A DNA stretch of 64,000 nucleotides from Girardinichthys multiradiatus (Eukaryota; Chordata; Actinopteri; Cyprinodontiformes; Goodeidae): contig NC_061800.1 of NCBI RefSeq assembly GCF_021462225.1, forward strand, positions 6,458,501 to 6,522,500, written 5' to 3'. The translations under genes and the position numbers were made by a program. The notes beneath the pieces are model-generated. The model saw only the letters and a list, made by a program, of their open reading frames with translations. It was not told where the DNA came from and did not search any database. Positions 1 to 10,990 of this stretch are shown in pieces. The first letter of the stretch is position 1; each line of letters opens with the position of its first letter.

Positions 1-1084
1 CACCTGCAATGTGATTTATCAAACTTGAAACATATTGTGGGTGTTGTTTTTGCATCTTTATTTAGCACTTTTGAAAGGCAGGTACAAAAATATGCCATGT
101 TATTTAACAAACAAAACTGAACCTTAACAGCCACCAGAGACCAGAAAATCATCATGGAGCCAAAAGGACATTGAAAGAAAAACAAACAAAAAAGTTCCTA
201 TTTGCTCCTTGTGTGCAAGACAAATATAGTAATAAATTTTTTTTGTCTCCCCCAATGTTCCACTACAGCTCTGTATGAAGCACATTCATGTTGTATTAAT
301 AATTATTAATTATTATGGCAGTACCTTGGTTTGCAGTGTTTATGTCAAGCAAGTTATATCCCTTAATTCAAATCACTTCAAGTTGCAGAAAGAAGCTGAA
401 AGCTCTCACAGAGTTGGTGGGCAGAGTTGACATAGCGTGCAACGCTGTAGTGTGTGTGTATTTGGGGGAGGCTGGGGGTCAAGGTTTGTGTAAATAAAAC
501 ATTTTAGAGCAGTCAGTTTTTCTACGTCTTCAAATTGATATTTTATTGTTTCACTGTAGCTGTAAGAATTTTGATGTTTTTAACTGTTTTAACTGTGGTT
601 ATAGCATTTGAGATACTTATATAATATAATTTATTATTTATTATTATTATTTTATTTATTATTTTTATTACCTCTAACTCAATGTCTTTAAACTTCATTT
701 TTCTTTTACAGCTGCTTTACTCTCCAACACTCTCCATTGTAACAGCCAGTAGCACATGCAATTTCCTCATTTAAATAGGGCGGTCTGCACCTCTTTTGCA
801 GCTGCTATCCATTGCACACATGCAATTTATGTTTTTTTTCACAAACAATTTAGCGCCCTTATTTTGAGTTTTTGAAGATCAGGCCGCTAGAGACTCAAAT
901 GTTCAGCCACAGAACAAAGAATCTGAACAGCAACTTTTTTTTTTTTTTTTCCACAGATTCTTGATTTAATTTAGGGCTAGGCTTAGGTTTAAACCTAAAC
1001 CAATCCATTTGTTTAGGGTAATTTTTCTGTCAGAAGTGAATCTCCACCCCTGGTTACCCGAGTATTACCCTGTACATAGCTCCA
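1..1084. other. AT-rich non-coding sequence
   Basis: I see no supportable gene. The stretch holds short A/T-rich runs, including TTA/TTTA repeats around 625-670 and a poly-T run near 932-950. The only open frames are short and show no recognisable domain. Confidence 0.5.
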
Positions 1085-1996
1085 TACATCTTCCTATCAA
1101 CTCTAACCAGCTACCTTGCCCCTGCGGATGTAAAGCATCCCCACAACATGATGTAGCCCCTCACATGTTCCACCATAGGAATGGTTAGGGTGGTGTGCAG
1201 TGTTAGCTTTCAATCACACATATAATTTTGCATGTGGTCTTTTGACAATAGCATGTTCTTCTACTTGTTTGCTGTTTCCCCTGGTTTCTCCAGCTTGTAT
1301 CATACTGCAAACAGGACTTCTTGTGGCTTTCTTTTAACAACAACCTAATTCTTGCCACTCTTCCATAAAAGCTAGATCTGTGGAGTGGACAACCAATACT
1401 TGTTCTGTCAACAGATTCTCTCTCCTGAGCTGTGGATCTCTGCAGCTTCTTTTGGGTTGCCATGGAATGCTTGACTTAATTAATGTTCTCTTTGCCTGGT
1501 GGCCTGGCCCGTCAGTGTAAGTGGACGCAGGGTTTTTTTGGCATACTTGCATTAGTCATTCCCTTTTTTTCAGACGATGGATTGTTAATATCCAGTGGGA
1601 TGTTATATATTATTTTAGAACCTAACTCTGCTTTAAACCTCTCCACATCTTGCTCCCTGACCTGTCCCTGACTTTGGTTTTTATGATGTGTTGATGCTGT
1701 TTGTTCACTAATGTTCTCTAACAAACCTCTGAGGCCTTCACAGAACAGTTGCATTTATACTGAGATTAAGTTACATCTGGTTTTGAAGGTACCTGGTTGC
1801 ACTGTATTTATTTAAGGATATCAGAGTCAAGGGGTTTAATATGAACATGTTGATGTAATTTTTATTTGTAAAAATGATCCACTACTTTGTGTTGATATGT
1901 CACGTAACATCTCTATAAAATACATTGAGGTTTGTGGTTGTAACATTATATAAAATGCCAAGTTCAAGAGAGATGAATACTGCTGCAAGGCACAGA
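1085..1996 (-). mobile_element. Tc1-like transposon remnant (N-terminal half plus one terminal repeat)
   Basis: This is a decayed copy of a Tc1/mariner DNA transposon in reverse orientation. Minus-strand translations still give pieces typical of the Tc1 transposase DNA-binding half, for example VREQDVERFKAELGSK near 1630-1660 and FYGRVARIRLLLKESHKKS near 1320-1380, in different frames. The outer end near 1960-1996 resembles the terminal repeat of Tc1 families that end in a conserved ...GAATACT..GCAAGGCAC motif. The catalytic half and the opposite terminal repeat are not visible. Stops and frameshifts rule out function. A relative of the same family lies at about 60.6-61.5 kb on the plus strand. 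Family level is recognition from memory; the Tc1 assignment is firm. Confidence 0.8.
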
Positions 1997-3003
1997 AATA
2001 GTTAGGTTCTTTATATATTTAGAGAGTGGTTTGACGTTAAGGGAAAAGGCTGCTGAGTTCAGAAACTCACCGACATGCAGTAACAAATCTTTGAGCACAA
2101 ACACACAAATACAAAGACAGTTCAAAAACGTTCTGCTGATATCAGAGGAACACGTGTTGCAGCAATTTACTCCTCATGCAAAAAGCCAAAATAACATCTC
2201 TCCAGCTTTGCAACTGTCAACATTGCGACCAAAGGCCATGTCATCATCAGACTGCTTCGAAGTTTCCTCCACCCACATATCGGTTTGCCCGGTGCCCCAT
2301 TTCTATTTTATTGCTTACACTCAAGCACAAACAGAGACACACTCGCACACATGTGGTGGGATGAAAATGACTAAAACCACTAATCATTTCAGGGCCACAT
2401 TTTCAATTCCCACTCGACCCTGGGCCGAGAAATACGCAAAAGCAACACATATATAGAAAGATTTATCTGTTTTGTTTAGCAAGATTTCAGCCCCGTATCT
2501 TTAGCCTCTGAACCAAACATAGAAACAGTTGTTTGTCCTAACAGCTGTGTCATTAGCTTGTTGAGAAGGTGGTCCAGATGAGCTTGTGTACTTGTAGGCG
2601 ACGCCTTGGAACTGAAATGACACGTGACACACAGAGACAAATGGAGAGTAAGCTGACAGCAGACCTACAGAGCAGTGCAGCGGGTTAGTAAAGCATACAG
2701 TATGTGGTCCAGTGGGAGTTAAATGGAAGTATAATTAGAGGCCTGTTTCAAGTGGAGCAGACCTTACAGTAACAAGGCTGTGATGGCGACAGATTGATGG
2801 TGTGTAATGGGAGGTTAGGACAACAGTGGAGGTCCTAGGTCATGAATGGATTTTTACCTACTGTGCTGCACCAGCTGATATACAGGAGCTGTCTATGAGT
2901 CTGGGAAAGAACTCTGGGAAAATCCCACGGGGCTGCAAATGCATGTGTGAAACACATAGCTTGGTGTTGCACTGATGAGTTTTCTGCAAATTATGTCATG
3001 CAG
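1997..3003. other. non-coding sequence without recognised element
   Basis: An open frame of 141 codons at 2031-2456 (plus) has low-complexity, Thr/Ser/His-rich composition and no domain I recognise, so I do not call it a gene. No repeat or RNA gene is visible here. Confidence 0.4.
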
Positions 3004-3205
3004 CTTGAAGGTATAAGCCCAAAGTTTACAGTTTACATACACTTATCATGAACATAAATGTCATATTATTTGGCCTTTAGTAATGTTCTTCTTGCAATGT
3101 TCTACAGCATCTTAAAAGAAGTTTTAAACCCAGAATTCAATGCTAAAGGCTAAATTTATTGCAGATTTTCTCAAATTAAAAAGTATAAATATAGGCTCAA
3201 GCGTG
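3004..3205. mobile_element. possible Tc1-like terminal repeat remnant
   Basis: The segment contains AGTTTACATACACTTA-like sequence near 3028-3050, a motif common at Tc1-family ends, followed by an AT-rich stretch resembling Tc1 inner terminal repeats. No transposase or partner end is visible, so this is only a tentative call. Confidence 0.3.
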
Positions 3206-3210
3206 CATAC

Positions 3211-3845
3211 TGTCATGATTTGTAAATGATGGAGTTTTGTTTAGGGTCTTGCCTCTGATTGTTATTGTTTATGCTCTCCGAGGCACCACTCCTCTCCTTC
3301 CCTCCTTCAATCCCTGTTGGGGCAACGGTGGCTCAGGTGGTAGGGGTTCATCGTGTAACCTGTGTTTTGCTGGTTTGAACCCCCGCTCTATCTGTCTCAG
3401 TCGTTATGTTCTTGGGCAAGACACTTCACCCGTCTTGCCTGCTTCTGGTGGTCAGAGGGCCCGGTGGTGCTGATTTGATGGCAGCCTCACTTCTGTCAGT
3501 TTGCCCCGGAGCAGCTGTGGCTATAATGTAGCCTTTGGAGTCCTTGGACTTGATAAAGCTCTTTACAAGTGCAGGCGATTTACCCTTTACCAACAACATG
3601 CAGCGACCACGTATTCATGTGCAACTTCGACTCCCATGTCACAGCTACAGCTCTTCTGCCCACCTCCCCAGCAGCGGTATCCATGTCTGCCTCCTGGGTC
3701 CGCCTGACGCCTCAGCTCGCTCCTGCTTCTGGGGGTCCTACCGGCAGGGGATGGGGGTGGTTGAGGGGCGTCAATAATAACATTTCTGATATCTTTTTTT
3801 TTACTTGTTTTTGGAAATAAAAGTTAAATGTTGGCACTCCCAAAC
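3211..3845 (+). mobile_element. possible gypsy-type solo LTR interrupted by a SINE
   Basis: The left boundary TGTCATGATTTG at about 3211 looks like the start of teleost Ty3/gypsy LTRs, and an AATAAA signal lies near 3816 followed by AGTT-rich sequence, as in LTR R regions. A SINE occupies about 3317-3590 in between. I could not confirm a target-site duplication or a clean 3-prime end. Confidence 0.33.
3317..3590 (+). repeat. tRNA-derived SINE
   Basis: A tRNA-like head carries an A box (GGTGGCTCAGGTGG near 3328) and a B-box-like GGTTTGAACCCC near 3373. It is followed by the body seen in the window's related copies at 34.3 and 50.8 kb (CTTGGGCAAGACACTTCACC, then GGTCAGAGGGC). The tail reads TTTACAAGTGCAGGCGATTTACC. 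SINEs are non-coding and depend on a partner LINE for mobility. The match among the three copies in this window supports the call without a database. Confidence 0.75.
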
Positions 3846-4793
3846 CTCGCTTGCAAAGATTCATATCACAAACACCCCCTGCATGAAATGGTTTGTTCCT
3901 GCTTTAGGGCACTTGATGGTGACAGTGTTTAGTAGCAGACTCTGTAGAAGAAAAGAACAACAGTGATAACCATGCAGCCTAGAAAAATAATAAAATCAGG
4001 TTTTCAGAAAAGGAAAGAGAAAAAAAGAGGAAAAGGTATGACAAAAGAAATGGTGTCAGTTTGTAACCTAATTTTTCTCCAAGAGAGGTGGGTAGACTAT
4101 AGTGTGTAATTATCAAACTGCTGGCTTAATGTCAACAGTGAAATAAGATACAGTATAGCTTAGCTACATGAAAGTGTTAGCCTACATTTCACCAACATTT
4201 AATCAGTGAAGGTGAATGTTTAGCAATATATTCATATATTTAACTTGTCCCTGTACCTTTTTATCACACGTAACAACAGATGAGTCAGAGACAGCTGTAG
4301 CCCCAACAGCCCATACCAGCATAACTTCTCCTTCCTGTCCCAGTGAAGAAGATGAGCAACACTGTGTTCAACAACATACCACTTACCATCATTGCAGGGA
4401 GTCTATGGGGAGTTCTCTGTCTTTTTCTCTTTTTACCATTACACAACAAAACTGAAATATTTATTACTGACAGAAATTCAAACAATCTTTATAAAATAAC
4501 AATAAAAAACAGCCTCCTATCTGGACTGGAGACTGGATGGTTGCAAAGTGATTGCATACTGTATGCAGACTGTTGAAACTTCTTTCATTTCACTTGCAGT
4601 AAATATTGCACTCATACAAGTAAACAAAGCTTGATAGTTGCAAGCCTTTAAAGTGGTTATGTAAAGCTTTTTATGGGACTTTAAGATTTTAGAGATCTGG
4701 TGACAGCAGCTGCCAAATGGCCCTATCTTTGTTTTGTCCAACCAAGGGTGTTGGGTTGTTCCTGTTCATTCTGACCAATTTCCTTACCCTTTG
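3846..4793. other. non-coding sequence without recognised element
   Basis: Several overlapping short open frames at 4216-4741 have no recognisable motif and no splice context I can support. No repeat was identified by eye. Confidence 0.4.
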
Positions 4794-5960
4794 TCATAGT
4801 TTTTCTAGCTGTTTGACCCACATGCAGAAATACAATCAGGAAACAGGAAAGGTTTAACAAGTTTATAATGAAATATTTTGAATGCTGGAGAACAAGGAAC
4901 TTGCCGCTGTATGGAGAAAGGATCAATGGTAAGTAGCAGAAACAGTAAGACTGCTTGGATTCCATTCTTCGTTGCCGTTTCTTCTGGGGAGAGTCAAGTT
5001 CGACCAATTTGCATGGGTTCTTGGGAAGGTGTAAGTGGTTCAGGCGAGGTGCTGCAGCTGATCTCAGAGGTGTCTGTGATCTCACAGCAATCCTTTCAAA
5101 ACGTGATTTTCTTCTATCTCTCAATCTATTATCTATCCGAGTAGCTAAAGCTATTAACTCATTCAGATTTTTGGTTCATCTAGCAAAACTAACTCATCCT
5201 TCAAAGATTCATCAAGGGACTGGAAAAAGGTGGCTTTAAGTGCGCAGGTGTCCAACCTGATGCGGCTGCTAGAGTACGAAACTCTATAGAAAGCTCTGAA
5301 ATCGGTTTATTTCTTTGTTTTAATGCCCACAGACGACGGGCTGTATTGGTCTGGACTAATTCGGTGTCAATAGTCTGCTTGAATTCACTTATAAAATCAT
5401 TATAACCGCAGCCGAAGCGGTTATGATCAGTAAACCGAGCCTCAGTCCATATTAATGCCTTTCCAGTCAGGAGTCCTAAAATAAAGGAGTTTTTATCATC
5501 GTCATGGGGAAAGGATTGTGGAGAACGATTAATCACTAGGGAGCACTGTAGGGGGAAACCTCCACAACAACCAACCTCACCGGAAAACCTCTCCGATTGG
5601 GGGAAATGATGTCACGGGAATGAGGAAGTTGCTGTGAGATGGCAAGACTCAGCGGGATCCTCTGGTGCAGCGGGGCTTAGGTTGTTCAGAGCATGCTGGA
5701 CTAATGAGGACATCTGTTCTATGTGTTGGTTGGTGTGGCGTTGTTGTTCCAGGAGGGATCGAAGTGAGTTTCCGTGGGACTGGATCTGGAGGCTATGATC
5801 TGAAAGAGTCCTCCTGAGTGTATCTGCTGGGTCACATTGGCCGCAGTGTTCTGTCATCGTTTTTCTAGCTGCTTTGACCCACATGCAGAAATACACTCAA
5901 GAAACATAATGGGAAGGAATGTCATATTCATTTTAAACTTTTAATGAAGCATTTCAAATA
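4794..5960 (-). mobile_element. internally deleted Ty3/gypsy retrotransposon
   Basis: Read on the minus strand, the element shows a partial 5-prime LTR end (about 5960 down to 5852), a gag pseudogene (about 5835 to 4930), and a second LTR-end segment (about 4890 to 4794). The two LTR ends share TTTCTGCATGTGGGTCAAA and AGCTAGAAAAAC, and each ends in TGACA. Protease, reverse transcriptase, RNase H and integrase are missing, so the copy has lost everything between the end of gag and the 3-prime LTR. TG starts of the LTRs and a TSD were not found. Confidence 0.65.
4930..5835 (-). pseudogene. Ty3/gypsy gag pseudogene
   Basis: The capsid-like region appears in several frames. The start region is at about 5835-5612 (coiled, Gln/Ser-rich). 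The central capsid is at 5536-5201, with LLTGKALIWTEARF and SELSIEFRTLAAASGWTP, which match the retrotransposon gag domain of fish gypsy elements. A C-terminal piece at 5124-4935 has basic residues and an ERQRR-like lead into a zinc-knuckle start (CFC). Frame changes between the three pieces and a stop after the first show that it is non-functional. In a live element this protein forms the cytoplasmic virus-like particle. A second gag of the same general type lies at 33.05-33.62 kb. Confidence 0.7.
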
Positions 5961-6004
5961 CTTCATTAAAAGTTTAAAATGAATATGACATTCCTCCCAT
6001 TATG
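5905..6004. repeat. near-perfect 45-bp palindrome
   Basis: The left arm (5905-5949) and the right arm (5961-6004) are reverse complements apart from one missing base, with an 11-base spacer. The left arm is continuous with the gypsy LTR-end sequence. The right arm therefore looks like a fold-back copy of LTR sequence rather than an independent element. Confidence 0.9.
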
Positions 6005-7014
6005 ACTGCATGTAAACTTCTGATTTGCATTGTTAATCTAAAACAGAAAATACAGCCTTCCTGCAGTGTCTTATTGCTCTTGTATTGATGCCCTGATAAC
6101 ATTTGAAAACATCAGAATATGCTGAAGTCAAAATGATTTGCGAGAAAAGTTTTCCTACTGGAGCGATTTACAGTACTACGAACCCAAAAACACGGGTCAG
6201 CTCCTTTCCCTGAAAACATTCCCTGACCCAAACTCAACATCTTAATATAGCCATTCCCTTCGGACCCTGCCCTGACCCAAACTTGACCATGTCCTGACCA
6301 AGCTGTGGTCGCTCGCTGTCTCAGTAGGATCCTCACTCACGGCTCTAGGCAGCACTTTGACTTGGTGAACCAACTCCATCAAGTCAGGAGACTGTCGAAA
6401 CAACACACAAACTCGAGCACAAGCATGTGCAGAGACGGCCACATGGCCATAATGCTTTCTCAGCACACTGTAGCCAGCTACATTTGCGCAATTCAAAGCA
6501 ATTATGGTCTTCCTACCGAAACAAGTCTCTTAAGACTTCTTCTGTCCAACTGCTCGGCACAAAGAGCTTTATTTCACTACACCCAACTCACGCAATCAAT
6601 CACAGAGGTTACAGCATAATTGGGATGTATATTTTCTTGTGGTCATATCCTACCATGCAAGATCTGCTGCATTATGCAAATATTTTCTGTTGAGAATTTT
6701 GATGAGTTTTGAAACTGTGTTCACTCCCCTTTGTCCCTTTGTTGTGTTTATGCTGCGGTTATTGTATTTCTAAATCAGATGTTTAGGGAAACACATTGTT
6801 GTTTCAGCGCGTGAATCTGCCTGCATGTGCATGGGAGGGGGGAAAAGGGGATCCTTGAGCAGATTTTCTCTGTAAGAGTTGGAAACATTTTCTACATTGT
6901 TTTAAACTCCTCTCTAGGGCCACGTTTTGCATTTCAAAGTTACCCAAGAAGAGGAGTCTCTAGATGTCTTTCCCTGGATTTGAACACCTAATACAGTCAA
7001 TTTTGATAAGCATG
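6005..7014. other. non-coding sequence without recognised element
   Basis: Overlapping open frames on both strands at 6112-6693 show no domain I recognise and cannot be supported as a gene. The sequence is otherwise unremarkable. Confidence 0.4.
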
Positions 7015-7016
7015 TA

Positions 7017-7770
7017 CACTACCGGTCAACTTTTTGGATACACTTTCTCACTTAATAGGTCTCTTTATTTTCATGACTATTTACATTGTAGATTCCCACC
7101 AATTTTTAATGTACACATATGGAATGACATAGTAAACAAAAAGTGTGAGCTAACTTTAAACATTTTTATATTTTAGATTCTTCTAAATAGCCACCCTTCA
7201 CTCTGTGGCGACTGTGGCTCAGTAGGAAGAGTAGTTGTCTTGCAATCAGAAGGTTGTGGGTTCAATTCCAGCTTCCTCCTGCTGTATGTCAATGTGCCCC
7301 TGGGCAAGGCACTTAACCTCAAGTTGCCTACCGATCTGCGTATCAGTGTATGAATGTGTGAGCGTGAGTGTGATTGGGTGAATGTGGCTCTAGTGTAAAG
7401 TGCTTTGAGTGGTCTGTATGACTGGAAAGGCACTATATAAATTCAGTCCATTTACCATTACTGCTTTGCTCTCTTGGCATTCTCTCCATGAGCTTCATGA
7501 GGTGGTCACCTGAAGTAGTTTTTCAAAGAGTATTGAAGGAGCATCCCAGAGGTTAATTGAGAGATGGCCAAAGGTTAATATTTCAGTCATAACAGCAAGG
7601 GGCAGCTATCTAAAATATAAAACAGTTTTTCATTTGCTACAGAATTCCTTATGTGTTAATTCACTGTTTGATGCCTTCAGTGAGAAGCTACCTACAGTGT
7701 AAATAGTCATAAACATAAAGACAACCATTAAATAAGAAAGTGAGTCTGTTTAGGTTAACACTATTGTGTT
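7017..7770 (+). mobile_element. non-autonomous Tc1-like element split by a SINE
   Basis: The left end begins after a TA dinucleotide (7015-7016) with CACTACCGGTCAA, the start of a well-known fish Tc1 terminal repeat, and continues with the inner repeat CATGACTATTTACATTGTAG. Near 7690-7750 the reverse-complement equivalents appear (GTGTAAATAGTCAT, then CATTAAATAAGAAAGTGAG), so both terminal repeats are present in diverged form. Only a short internal piece (CTTGGCATTCTCTCCATGAGC) of the transposase 3-prime region remains. The right boundary is approximate. A SINE lies inside the left terminal repeat region. Confidence 0.7.
7205..7458 (+). repeat. tRNA-derived SINE (second type)
   Basis: The A box (TGTGGCTCAGTAGGAAGAG) and B box (GGTTGTGGGTTCAATTCC) are well preserved and spaced as in a tRNA promoter. 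The body contains CTGGGCAAGGCACTTAACC, and the tail CACTATATAAATTCAGTCCA. It sits between CTCTG and ATTACTGC of the surrounding Tc1 sequence. Degenerate relatives occur at about 30.24-30.48 kb and 42.09-42.19 kb. Confidence 0.82.
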
Positions 7771-7889
7771 TACCTTAGAAATGTTGTCAATTTCATTGAT
7801 TTACATGAAGTAAATAATATGTCACTAGAATATCACTATATAGTGAGCAACACTATATACTGACATATCAGTTCACTTTTCTGTGCTTA

Positions 7890-8215
7890 AATTCGTTAGG
7901 GGTTTTCCATGCTTTTCTTTGAAAATAGCCATCTTGTTATTCTTGTTTTTTTTTTATATATATAATCTTTATTTAGTTCCTATTATGTTTTGTTTCATCT
8001 GTAAGGTTCAGTCATATTTAGTTTGGTTTTTCTGCCAAGCTTCTAATCATCCAGATTCATCCCAAACAGTTCTGCCTGTTTTCACCTCCACTAAGCTCCA
8101 TATATACTCAGCTGGTCCATTTACTCTTTACGTTTTCTTTAATTATTAAACATTCAACTTAGCACGCTGCCTCTGCCTGCATGCCTTTTTGCACTTGAGT
8201 TCGCTCCTAAGATTT
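7890..8215 (+). mobile_element. LTR-like repeat, probable gypsy solo LTR fragment
   Basis: The right part carries TTAATTATTAAACATTCAAC followed by CTGCCTCTGCCTGC and TTGCACTTGAGTTCGCTCC. This is the same polyadenylation-plus-U5 layout seen at 16.28-16.78 kb and at the gypsy LTR ends at 4.8 and 5.9 kb. Exact TG/CA ends and a TSD were not found. The 88-codon frame inside it is a chance open frame. Confidence 0.45.
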
Positions 8216-9409
8216 CATCTTTGAAACTATGTGTTTTAGTCAAACCCTAATAAAATAAATTGAATTTAGTGGTTGGGGTTGTAAATATTTGGAAGGTACT
8301 CTGTCTGGAAAATCTAACTTGCTCAACCCAACTAATATTCACACATTTATTTTATTTCCAATGTTTTTTTCCTGTAGCATTTCCCAGTAGGACTCAGGGC
8401 ACTAATTAAAATGGAAACACTTCAGTAATTCACTCCCAAATGATGCTATAGCCAGACTGCCACCTATAACACCATGAAATCAATTATCCTGCACATCTTC
8501 AGGCATATCGTGACTTTGTTTTTGACATAATGATTAATCAGAGTGTGGTTTAAGGGATCATTAGTGTAACCTCTAAACCATGTAGAAAACATTTAGTTTC
8601 TGTCAAGATTTAATTAAATATCAGTGTGGCTTCTGCCTCAGAGCCAACACCACACACAGGAAAAGGTGAGGAATGGGACTGCTTTTATTTTTTTCCACTA
8701 AATATCTGTCTCTCCCCTTTGCATACAGTGTGTTTGTGTGTTGATGCACATCTGCTCCAGACACAAAAACATGACTCCCTTAAAGGAAATTAATAAGCTC
8801 AGAAGTAAGATCTATACCACAGCAACACAACCAAACCCTATCCAAGCACAAGCACACAAGCAGATAAAAGTCAGCTGAATGAGTGAGTGTTTCCTGGCCT
8901 GTTACTCCTCTCTAAGGAACACTTCCCAGAAATATGTCTGCTTAAGGATCCACCAAATCTGCCTGTCTGAGGTTAGAGACGCTAACACTCAGCTCAACTC
9001 CATCAACATTTTCATTACTACAGTAAATGTCTCTTCCTTCTCCATCTCTGGGGAAGAACAGCCAGGAGCAGAAATGGAATGGTCAGCATAATCCCTTTTG
9101 TAATTGGTGTAATCATCGCAAAGAGAAATCAGATAGTATGTGGTATATCTATAAGGGTCATATAATGTTGTTCCAGCTTTGTGTGGCAGTAGAACTGTGT
9201 CAACCACTTGTGTTAGACTCATCAATGCCGCAGCTGAGAAATAGATTTTGACCTGCCAGCGGAGTTGTTGAGGTCATTATTCAATTGTGTGGGCTCAGCA
9301 TAACCAGTTAGAGAAGGTGATGAGATTTAGGGCTTAGAGAATACAATTAGTGTATAGCTTGTTAGAAAATACGTTATGACACATCTTATGTCAACCAATA
9401 TTGCAGACA
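8216..9409. other. non-coding sequence without recognised element
   Basis: Short open frames at 8879-9251 on both strands show no recognisable motif. No repeat family was identified by eye. Confidence 0.4.
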
Positions 9410-9420
9410 TGATGCTTTTA
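9410..9420. repeat. left target-site duplication of Rex3
   Basis: TGATGCTTTTA occurs here and again at 12306-12316, directly bracketing the Rex3 element. An 11-bp exact match at both edges is what target-primed reverse transcription leaves. Confidence 0.85.
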
Positions 9421-9469
9421 ATACTTGTGTTGTTCTCGTACTGGTCGTCTTCCCCTTTATCCGGGACAG

Positions 9470-10990
9470 GGTCACTGGGGCAGCAGACTCAGCAGAGACG
9501 CCCAGACGTCCCACTCCACAGACACCTCCTCCAGCTCCTCAGTGGGGAGCCCAAGGCGTTCCCAGGCCAGCTGAGAGACATAGTTCCTCCAGCGTGTCCT
9601 GGGCCGTCCCCTGAGCCTCCTCCTGGTGGGACGTGCCTGGAACACCTTCCAAAGAAGGCATCCAGGAGGCATCCGTTATAGATGCCCGAGCCACCTCAAC
9701 TGGCTCCTCTCGATGTGGAAGAGCAGCGGCTCCACTTCGAGCCCGTCCTGGATGGCCAAGTTCCTCACCCTATCTCCAAGGGAGTACCCAGCCACCCTAC
9801 GGAGGAAGCTCATTTCAGCCACTTGTATGCGGGATTTTGTTCTTTCGGTCATGACCCAAAGTTCATGGCCATAGGTGAGGGTAGGGACGTAGACCGACCG
9901 GTGAATCGAGAGCTTTGCTTTTTGGCTCAGCTCTCTCTTTACCACAACGGACCGGCACAGTGCCCCCATTATTGCGGCACCCGCACCGATCTGTCTGTCG
10001 ATCTCCCGCTCCATTCTCTCCTCACTCATGAACAAGAGCCAGAGATACTTGAACTCCTCCACTTGAGGTAGGAATTCCCCTCCAACCTGAAGAGGACAAG
10101 CCACCCTTTTCCGGTCGAGGACCATGGCCTCGGACTTGGAGGAGCTGATCTTCATCCCACCCACCTCACAGTTGGTTGCGAACCACCCCAGTGCATACTG
10201 TAGGTCTTGGCTAAAGGGGGCCAGCAGGACCATGTCATCTGCAAAAAGAAGAGACGAAATCCACTGGTGTCCAAACCAGACCCCTTCTGGCCCTTGGCTG
10301 CACCTAGAAATCCTGTCCTTAAAATTTATGAACAGGACTGGTGACAAAGGGCAGCCTTGCCGGAGTCCAACATGCACCAGGAACTGGTTCGACTTAGTGC
10401 CAGCAATGCGGATCAAACTCCTGCTGCGCTTGTAAAGAGACCGGATGGCCCCTAATAAAGTGCCCCCGATTCCATACTTCTGGAGCACCCCCCACAGGGC
10501 ATCACAAGGGACACAGTCGAATGCTTTCTCCAGGTCCACAAAACACGTGTGGACCGGTTGGGCAAACTCCCATGAACCCTTGAGTACCCTGCAGAGGGTA
10601 TAGAGCTGGTCCAGTGTTCCGCGGCCGGGACGAAAACCACACTGCTCCTCCTGAAGCCGAGGATCGACTATCAGCCGGACTCTCCTCTCCAATACCCTGG
10701 CGTAGGGCTTACCAGGGAGGCTGAGGAGTGTGATCCCCCTGTAGTTGGAACACACCCTCCGGTCACTCTTCTACCACCCCAGTCTGCCAGTCCAGAGGCA
10801 CTGTCCCTGACCGACATGCAATGTTGAAGAGACGTGTCAACCAGACAGCCCCACACTCAGGGCGGATCTCATTCACCCCCGAAGCCCTGCCACCACGGAG
10901 CTTTTTAACCACCTTGGTGACTTCAGCCTGGGTGATGAAAGAGTCTAACCCCGAGTCCCTAGCCTCTGCCTCCACCAGGAAATGTGTGAT
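9470..10990 (-). pseudogene. Rex3 reverse transcriptase region (broken)
   Basis: The main open piece (10755-9676, 359 codons) begins CSNYRGITLLSLPGKPYARV and contains motif A (CFVDLEKAFDCV), the GLRQGCPLSPVLFI motif B and the catalytic LLFADDMVLLA motif C. It ends in the RTE-type C-terminal region. Upstream, 10975-10763 carries the linker (ITQAEVTKVVKKLRGGRASG) in another frame. Downstream, 9672-9472 carries the last residues (RPTRRRLRGRPRTRWRNYV) in a third frame. At least two frameshifts therefore separate a once-continuous protein. The YADD-type box (FADD) is intact. Confidence 0.9.

Noticed and set aside
2031..2456. 141-codon open frame as a gene
   Set aside because: Composition is low-complexity with no domain, and there is no supporting splice or promoter context.
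7205..7290. Functional tRNA gene
   Set aside because: A and B boxes are present, but the cloverleaf is not intact and the body and tail match SINE copies elsewhere in the window.
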